A stretch of 10,369 bases of DNA, taken from contig CAJWOB010000057.1 in NCBI GenBank assembly GCA_913043885.1, positions 1 to 10,369 of the forward strand, written 5' to 3'. A program made the translations under genes and the position numbers. The notes beneath the pieces are model-generated. The model was not told where the DNA came from. It worked only from the letters and a program-made list of their open reading frames with translations, and did no database searches. Positions 6,840-10,369 of the stretch are shown in pieces. The stretch comes from an uncultured Spirochaetaceae bacterium. GTDB lineage: Bacteria > Spirochaetota > Spirochaetia > SZUA-6 > Bin103. Within the stretch, counting starts at the first letter, position 1. Each line of letters starts with the position of its first letter.

Positions 6840-7748
6840 CTACGGCTCCCCGAAGACATCGATGAGGGTGTTGCGCACTGCATCGCGTGCCTCGGCGTCG
6901 AGGCCCGTGCGTGGGCTGCGAAGCCGCGCGTTGGGGACCAGGCCGTACAGCTCCATTGCCACCTTGATACTCCCCAGCCAGTCGTGGTCCACCGCCGCCT
7001 TTAGCCACCGATCCTCATATCGCTCCACCATCGCCCACGCCTCCTTGGTCCGCTCCGCCTTCAGATGCGCGTAGAACTCCAGGGCGATCGCCGGGCGGAA
7101 TGGCGCCACCGTGCACAGGTACGCCGCAGCGCCCAGGGGATGGCCAAACATGAAGTTACGCATCTGCCCGCCGCTGATGACCGCGAAGCTCTGATCGGCG
7201 GTGGCCCGCAACATATCGTAGTAGGCGTAGAAGGGGTCGCCATCGTTCTTGATGCCCACCACCTCCTCGCGTTGGGCCAGCTCGCGCACCGCGTCGATCG
7301 GGTAGGGATCCGGCCACGCCCCCCACACGATGAGGGGCATCTCCGTCGCATCGCGGATGCCGTCGAAGTAGCGGACGATCACATCGCGCCCCTGACCGAG
7401 CCACGGATTGATCTGCACCTTTACCGCGTCCACGCCGGCCTGGTCGGCGCGCCGCAGGAAGTCGCGGCTCTCGTCAATGGTGTAGTAGCCGGTGGAGGCG
7501 ACGAACAGGGAACGCCCGGCCACGGTACGGGCGAACAGCTCGGTGAGCTGCCAGATCTCGTCGGGCGAGAGCGCAGCGAACTCACTGCTGCCGTAAGTGA
7601 GCAACACCACCGGCACCCGCTCGGTACACAACCAGTCGACGTAGCGCTCCATGGCGGCGTAGTCGACAGCATCGTCCTCGGTGAAGCAGATGTTCACCGG
7701 CACCACCGGCCCCGCGAGCCGGTCGACCACGTCGGTGGCGCGGCTCAC
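6840..7748 (-). CDS. DapA/NanA-type class I aldolase (dihydrodipicolinate synthase family)
   Basis: The GTG at 7748 overlaps the cupin stop by 4 bases (GTGA) and gives 302 residues, normal for this TIM-barrel family. Members cleave or form carbon-carbon bonds of 2-oxo acids through a lysine Schiff base. The motifs are VPVNICF (16-22), TYGSSEFAALSPDE (51-64, the usual G-T-T-G-E loop), ASTGYYTIDES (85-95), DAVKVQINPW (107-116), and VVGIKNDGD (163-171), in which K167 is the expected Schiff-base lysine. In DapA and NanA a tyrosine follows the proline of the P-Y motif; here the position is tryptophan (NPW), so the acid/base step may differ and a lysine-biosynthetic DapA role is unlikely. Clustering with a cupin and a hydrolase points to sugar-acid or similar catabolism; the substrate is unknown. 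Confidence 0.85.
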   Translation of the reverse strand: MSRATDVVDRLAGPVVPVNICFTEDDAVDYAAMERYVDWLCTERVPVVLLTYGSSEFAALSPDEIWQLTELFARTVAGRSLFVASTGYYTIDESRDFLRRADQAGVDAVKVQINPWLGQGRDVIVRYFDGIRDATEMPLIVWGAWPDPYPIDAVRELAQREEVVGIKNDGDPFYAYYDMLRATADQSFAVISGGQMRNFMFGHPLGAAAYLCTVAPFRPAIALEFYAHLKAERTKEAWAMVERYEDRWLKAAVDHDWLGSIKVAMELYGLVPNARLRSPRTGLDAEARDAVRNTLIDVFGEP

Positions 7749-8011
7749 TCGCCTGCCTGCCCGGCGGCCGGCTGCTCCGCTGTGACGGTAGCCTTCCCTT
7801 CCAGGAAGTGGATCCTCTCGTCTCCCGCGTACTGACACCAGAAGGAGCCCTTCGTGCTGGTCCATACCGCTGTCCAGGTGCGGTCGTCGGCGGCGCGATA
7901 CAGGGAGCGGGAGCCCATCTGCGGTCGGCCGGCGATCAATTGATCGCTCGACATATCCCATGGCTCAAACTCGGTGGTACGTACGTTGAGCACGGCGATC
8001 GGGTCTGGCAT
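7745..8011 (-). CDS. Short cupin-domain protein (DUF861-like), half length
   Basis: The ATG at 8011 has GGAGA 8 bases upstream and yields 88 residues. The N-terminal part fits the single-domain cupins related to ureidoglycine aminohydrolase: AGRPQMGSRSLYRAADDRTWTAVWTSTKG, then FWCQYAGDERIHFLEGKATVT (57-77). DE and the LEG turn belong to the first cupin motif. After residue 77 relatives continue with a second motif of about 25-30 residues ('GD-vvFPaG-w'), but here the protein ends with AEQPAAGQAGE. It is therefore half a barrel and may need a partner or be non-functional. The stop overlaps the aldolase start, so the two are coupled. The metal ligands of the first motif (HxH) are not evident either. 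Confidence 0.7.
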   Translation of the reverse strand: MPDPIAVLNVRTTEFEPWDMSSDQLIAGRPQMGSRSLYRAADDRTWTAVWTSTKGSFWCQYAGDERIHFLEGKATVTAEQPAAGQAGE

Positions 8012-8090
8012 GACGCTATTCTCCGCTGGGATGCCGGCGGGCACAAATGCGAGGCTGCGACGCAGCGGCCGGCCGTGGACGCGTGCCGCG

Positions 8091-8405
8091 TTAGTTCTTG
8101 TACTTGACTGCGGTGCCGTAGACCAGGATCTCAGCCGCCCCCTGCATGACCGTAGCCGAGGTGTAGCGGAGGTTGATGACCGCGTCGGCGCCAAGCCCCT
8201 CGGCCTCCTGGACCATGCGCTGGGTGGCGATGGACCTGGCTTCGTTGATCATCTCCGAGTATCCGGTCAGCTCGCCGCCGACCATCGACTTGAAGCCCGC
8301 CATGATGTCCTTGCCCATGTGCTTGGCCTGGATCATCGATCCCTTTACCACGCCGAGGGTCTCGAGCTCCTTGCCGCTGACGAAGCTAGTATTCACTAAT
8401 GTCAT
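8091..8405 (-). CDS. YbjQ/DUF74 (UPF0145) family protein
   Basis: This 104-residue protein has the expected family length and pattern: MTLVNTSFVSGKEL, GVVKGSMIQAKHMGKDIMAG, GGELTGYSEMINEARSIATQRM (43-64) and LGADAVINLRY (71-81), ending in a beta strand AEILVYGTAVKY. YbjQ proteins form oligomeric rings and are sometimes annotated as heavy-metal-binding; the biological role is not settled. The ATG follows AGGAGG by 8 bases, a strong ribosome binding site located inside the end of the upstream membrane-protein gene, which it overlaps by 20 bases. Downstream, 79 bases separate it from the cupin gene. That gap holds a 6+1+6 dyad (GCTGCG-A-CGCAGC) and no convincing promoter. Confidence 0.93.
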   Translation of the reverse strand: MTLVNTSFVSGKELETLGVVKGSMIQAKHMGKDIMAGFKSMVGGELTGYSEMINEARSIATQRMVQEAEGLGADAVINLRYTSATVMQGAAEILVYGTAVKYKN

Positions 8406-8613
8406 CTTCCTTCCCTCCTCGCAGCTCGCGAATGCGCAAGACTGCCGCGGCGGCCATGCCACCGATCACGAACAGCGCGCCGGCGGCGATCACCCATTTG
8501 ACCACGCCGACCACCTCGATGCCGTCGAGGACCAGAAAGAAGAACACCGCATAGGCGGCCGCGAACCCCGCCACCACCAGCGCCGATACCACCGGAGCCA
8601 CGTAACCTTTCAC
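8386..8613 (-). CDS. Small two-helix membrane protein, 75 residues
   Basis: The start is GTG at 8613 because AGGAGG lies 5 bases upstream; a longer frame reaches 8667 but has no such signal. Two membrane segments are clear, at about residues 4-28 (YVAPVVSALVVAGFAAAYAVFF) and 37-60 (VVKWVIAAGALFVIGGMAAAAVL), followed by a charged tail (RIRELRGGKEDDISEY) probably in the cytoplasm. Its 3' end overlaps the YbjQ gene by 20 bases and contains that gene's ribosome binding site, so translation of the two is coupled and the proteins may act together at the membrane. No family name recognised. Confidence 0.75.
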   Translation of the reverse strand: MKGYVAPVVSALVVAGFAAAYAVFFFLVLDGIEVVGVVKWVIAAGALFVIGGMAAAAVLRIRELRGGKEDDISEY

Positions 8614-8920
8614 TCTGTCCTCCTGACTAATGTAACACAGCGGTGGGCCGATTTTCGTCGCCGGCACGGTGCGACGGCGATGGCTCCTGGTCCTAGACCG
8701 CTATTCTCCCCTCGTGGGTGACAGAGAAGTCGCGTCGTGACAGAAGGCACCGGGTGCATCGGCTTCGGTGCCAACCGCCGCTCGGGCGCGCGCAGTCGCC
8801 GGGCTACCCGGGCTGGCTTGTTCGTTCGTTTCCTCCGCCCCTCCCACCGCCGCCGCAACCTTCCGCCAGCGGATGACCGGTGCGGCCGACACGACCACGC
8901 TCGTTGGCTACCATTAGCAA
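8614..8920. other. Divergent intergenic region without a supportable gene
   Basis: About 307 bases separate the membrane-protein gene (minus) and the regulator (plus). Open frames cross it on both strands but are low-complexity arginine/proline-rich and lack start signals. It holds the promoter of the regulator at its right end and a possible hairpin GGCACCG/CGGTGCC (8746-8752 with 8766-8772). An AT-richer patch at 8629-8637 could be a -10 region for the minus-strand operon. No tRNA or RNA gene is apparent. Confidence 0.5.
8886..8914 (+). promoter_or_regulatory. Promoter placing transcription start at the GTG of the regulator (leaderless)
   Basis: CCGACA (8886-8891, 4 of 6 to TTGACA) and TACCAT (8909-8914, 4 of 6 to TATAAT) are 17 bases apart. 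Six bases then separate the -10 box from the GTG at 8921, where transcription would begin. No Shine-Dalgarno sequence precedes the GTG, which agrees with a leaderless mRNA. Confidence 0.5.
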
Positions 8921-10192
8921 GTGAGCGCAGCGGAGAAAGGGGCACATGGTGGCGGTGGCACCCCGCCGATAGCGGGAGACCCGGACAGCTTCCCCTCGGA
9001 CGCCGAGCTGGCGCGCACGCTGGCGGCCACCACCGGCCGTGCAACCCTCTGCACCCTCACCGCCGACGGGTATCCATTTGGCAGCGTGGTTTCCCACGCG
9101 ATCGCGGACCGGGATGGCGCCCCCATCTTCCTGATCTCGGAGCTGGCCGAGCACACCATCAACGCCCGGCGCGACCAACGCGGCAGCCTGTTGGTTACCG
9201 CCGTGACGCCCGCCGATGCCGATCCCCTCAGCACCGCCCGCCTCACCCTCCTGGGCACGTTGCGCGTCATCGACGAGAGCGCCGAGGCGAGGGACACCTA
9301 CCTGGGCGCGCATCCCTACGCCGGCTACTACGCCGACTTCCCGGACTTCAGCTTCTGGCGCCTCGCAGTGGAACGCTGTCGCTTCGTCGGGGGTTTCGGC
9401 CACATGAGCTGGGTCGACGCCGCCGACTATGCCGCGGCCGAGGTGGATCCGAGGGCGTTCGGTTCGCGGGTGGACTGGGACGACTACGCGACGATCGTGG
9501 AGCGGGCTTTCCCTTCGGCGGCAGCGGCGGAGAGTTTCGGTGCGGAGACGATCGGCGCTCATCCCTGGTGGACCTTCTTCGAGATGTTCGGGCGAAGCGA
9601 ACCGCGACGCTTCGTGCACCGGGTGCTCGAGGTCCTGTCCCGGCGACATCGCCACTGGCGCTGGCGTACCGATCTCTTCGGGGACCCCGCCTCGTTGCGG
9701 GTCGATGCGAGCGCGGGCCGTTGCTCGGCGGTGGTGATGAACATGGTGGCCGGGGAGATCCGCGGCCTGGGCGAGAGCGTTGGCGCCCAGATCGTCGGCG
9801 GGACGGTGCGAGCCAACGGACTCGTCCTCGAGCTGCAGTTCCCCGTCGCCGCCCGCGAAGCCTCGGCTTCCTCGGAGGAGCTACCGCCCGCCGCCCGGGA
9901 CGCCCTGCACCTGATGACGACGTGGCTCGAGGGAGACCGTCCGGTCTCGGCCTCGGTGCCCTCCGTGATTCAGCTCCAAGAGCACCACGGGATGACCCGC
10001 GCCGAGGCGCGCATCGCGCACCGGTTGGTCACGGGCCGCTCGGTCCGCCAGTGCGCGGACGACCTCGGCGTCTCGGCCAGCACCGTCCGCACCCATCTTT
10101 CTCGGATATTCGACAAGACCGGGCAGCGGCGACAGGGGGCGCTGGTCGCGCACCTACTCCGACTCCGAACGCCCCTCGGCGCCGAGGTCTGA
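8921..10192 (+). CDS. HugZ/PNPOx-type split-barrel domain fused to LuxR-type HTH: putative heme- or flavin-sensing regulator
   Basis: The 423-residue protein has three parts. Residues about 27-170 are a flavin/heme split barrel of the HugZ/pyridoxamine-oxidase type: ATLCTLTADGYPFGSVVSHA (41-60), PIFLISELAEHTINARRD (68-85), ADPLSTARLTLLGTL (100-114), HPYAGYYADFPDFSFWRL (131-148) and FVGGFGHMSWVDAADY (155-170). Residues about 175-345 are an unrecognised linker or sensor region. Residues about 356-415 are a LuxR/GerE-type DNA-binding domain: GMTRAEARIAHRLVTGRS, ADDLGVSASTVRTHLSRIFDKTGQRRQGALVAHLL. HugZ proteins bind or degrade heme and normally carry a DUF2470 domain instead. The fusion suggests a one-component regulator responding to heme, flavin or redox state; the ligand is inference. 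GC at third codon positions stays high throughout, so an artefactual join is unlikely. It may control its own gene or the divergent operon. Confidence 0.85.
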   Translation: MSAAEKGAHGGGGTPPIAGDPDSFPSDAELARTLAATTGRATLCTLTADGYPFGSVVSHAIADRDGAPIFLISELAEHTINARRDQRGSLLVTAVTPADADPLSTARLTLLGTLRVIDESAEARDTYLGAHPYAGYYADFPDFSFWRLAVERCRFVGGFGHMSWVDAADYAAAEVDPRAFGSRVDWDDYATIVERAFPSAAAAESFGAETIGAHPWWTFFEMFGRSEPRRFVHRVLEVLSRRHRHWRWRTDLFGDPASLRVDASAGRCSAVVMNMVAGEIRGLGESVGAQIVGGTVRANGLVLELQFPVAAREASASSEELPPAARDALHLMTTWLEGDRPVSASVPSVIQLQEHHGMTRAEARIAHRLVTGRSVRQCADDLGVSASTVRTHLSRIFDKTGQRRQGALVAHLLRLRTPLGAEV

Positions 10193-10369
10193 CCCTCCTC
10201 GGAGGAGTCGGACGAGGAAACGGTGGAGGCCATCCTTTTGGGCCTTGGGTCGAGCTCGGAGGACGACAGCAGCCAGGAGGAAGAAGCAGCCGCCGGGAAC
10301 GGCCACGGTGATGCGGTGATTGGCGGCGGCGCCCTCCGCCATCGCGGTGTCCCGGCCGCCGCGCGCGCG
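10193..10369. other. Right-edge region after the regulator; no firm gene
   Basis: The regulator ends over a perfect 14-base palindrome CCTCGGCGCCGAGG (10174-10187), followed by CTCCTCGGAGGAG (10195-10207). These could fold at the transcript end, but no T run follows. A minus-strand frame is open from the window edge to 10154 with one hydrophobic stretch. It may be the tail of a convergent gene but cannot be supported. Confidence 0.35.

Noticed and set aside
8622..8634. TGT-TACATT as an extended -10 promoter for the membrane-protein/YbjQ operon (minus strand)
   Set aside because: The hexamer is a fair match, but the predicted transcription start would fall inside the AGGAGG ribosome binding site (8619-8624), and no -35 box is seen.
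8746..8772. Hairpin GGCACCG/CGGTGCC as a terminator or small RNA
   Set aside because: The loop is 13 bases, there is no T tract, and no gene ends there.
10154..10369. Minus-strand open frame to the window edge with a hydrophobic stretch (ITVAVPGGCFFLLAAVVL)
   Set aside because: It overlaps the 3' end of the regulator by 39 bases, has no visible start signal or family motif, and long open frames are common by chance at this GC content.

Overview
The window is GC-rich DNA from a free-living bacterium. The left side carries iron-uptake genes, the middle holds broken or shortened genes, and the right side has a compact run of genes likely co-transcribed on the minus strand, followed by an unusual regulator on the plus strand. 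No rRNA, tRNA, CRISPR array, transposase or phage gene is visible. The organism cannot be named from this sequence. The high GC, the apparent leaderless starts and the type of MFS transporter recall Chloroflexota or Actinomycetota, but this is a low-confidence inference. The iron-binding protein has a signal peptide without a lipobox cysteine, which mildly favours a cell with a periplasm.

Layout. (1) 1-2209, minus strand: an iron(III) ABC importer, with a substrate-binding protein (1151-2209) followed by an overlapping permease (1-1160, cut by the window edge). It is driven by a promoter with a perfect -35 box and a Fur-like palindrome between -35 and -10. (2) 2323-2994, plus: a cytidylate-kinase-like protein. 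(3) 3005-4621, minus: a 64-residue membrane protein, an MFS exporter broken by an in-frame amber codon and lacking a normal start, and a 39-residue peptide ORF with a strong ribosome binding site. (4) 4724-6100, plus: a cinA-like gene with a one-base frameshift in a C run, overlapped at its stop by the remnant of another gene. (5) 6068-8613, minus: a 75-residue membrane protein, a YbjQ-family protein, a half-length cupin, a DapA/NanA-type aldolase and a metallo-beta-lactamase-fold protein that has lost the main zinc motif. The last three are tightly coupled, with a 4-base overlap and a 1-base gap, and end in a strong hairpin. (6) 8921-10192, plus: a regulator joining a HugZ/pyridoxamine-oxidase-type split barrel to a LuxR-type helix-turn-helix, apparently leaderless.

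How the parts may work together. The iron importer brings ferric iron through the inner membrane under probable iron repression; its ATPase is not in this window. The aldolase, half-cupin and degenerate hydrolase look like one small metabolic or sensing module with no known assignment. The split-barrel-LuxR fusion could be a one-component sensor of heme or flavin. The MFS, cinA and adjacent remnant lie side by side and all are damaged, so this part is either decaying or contains assembly errors.
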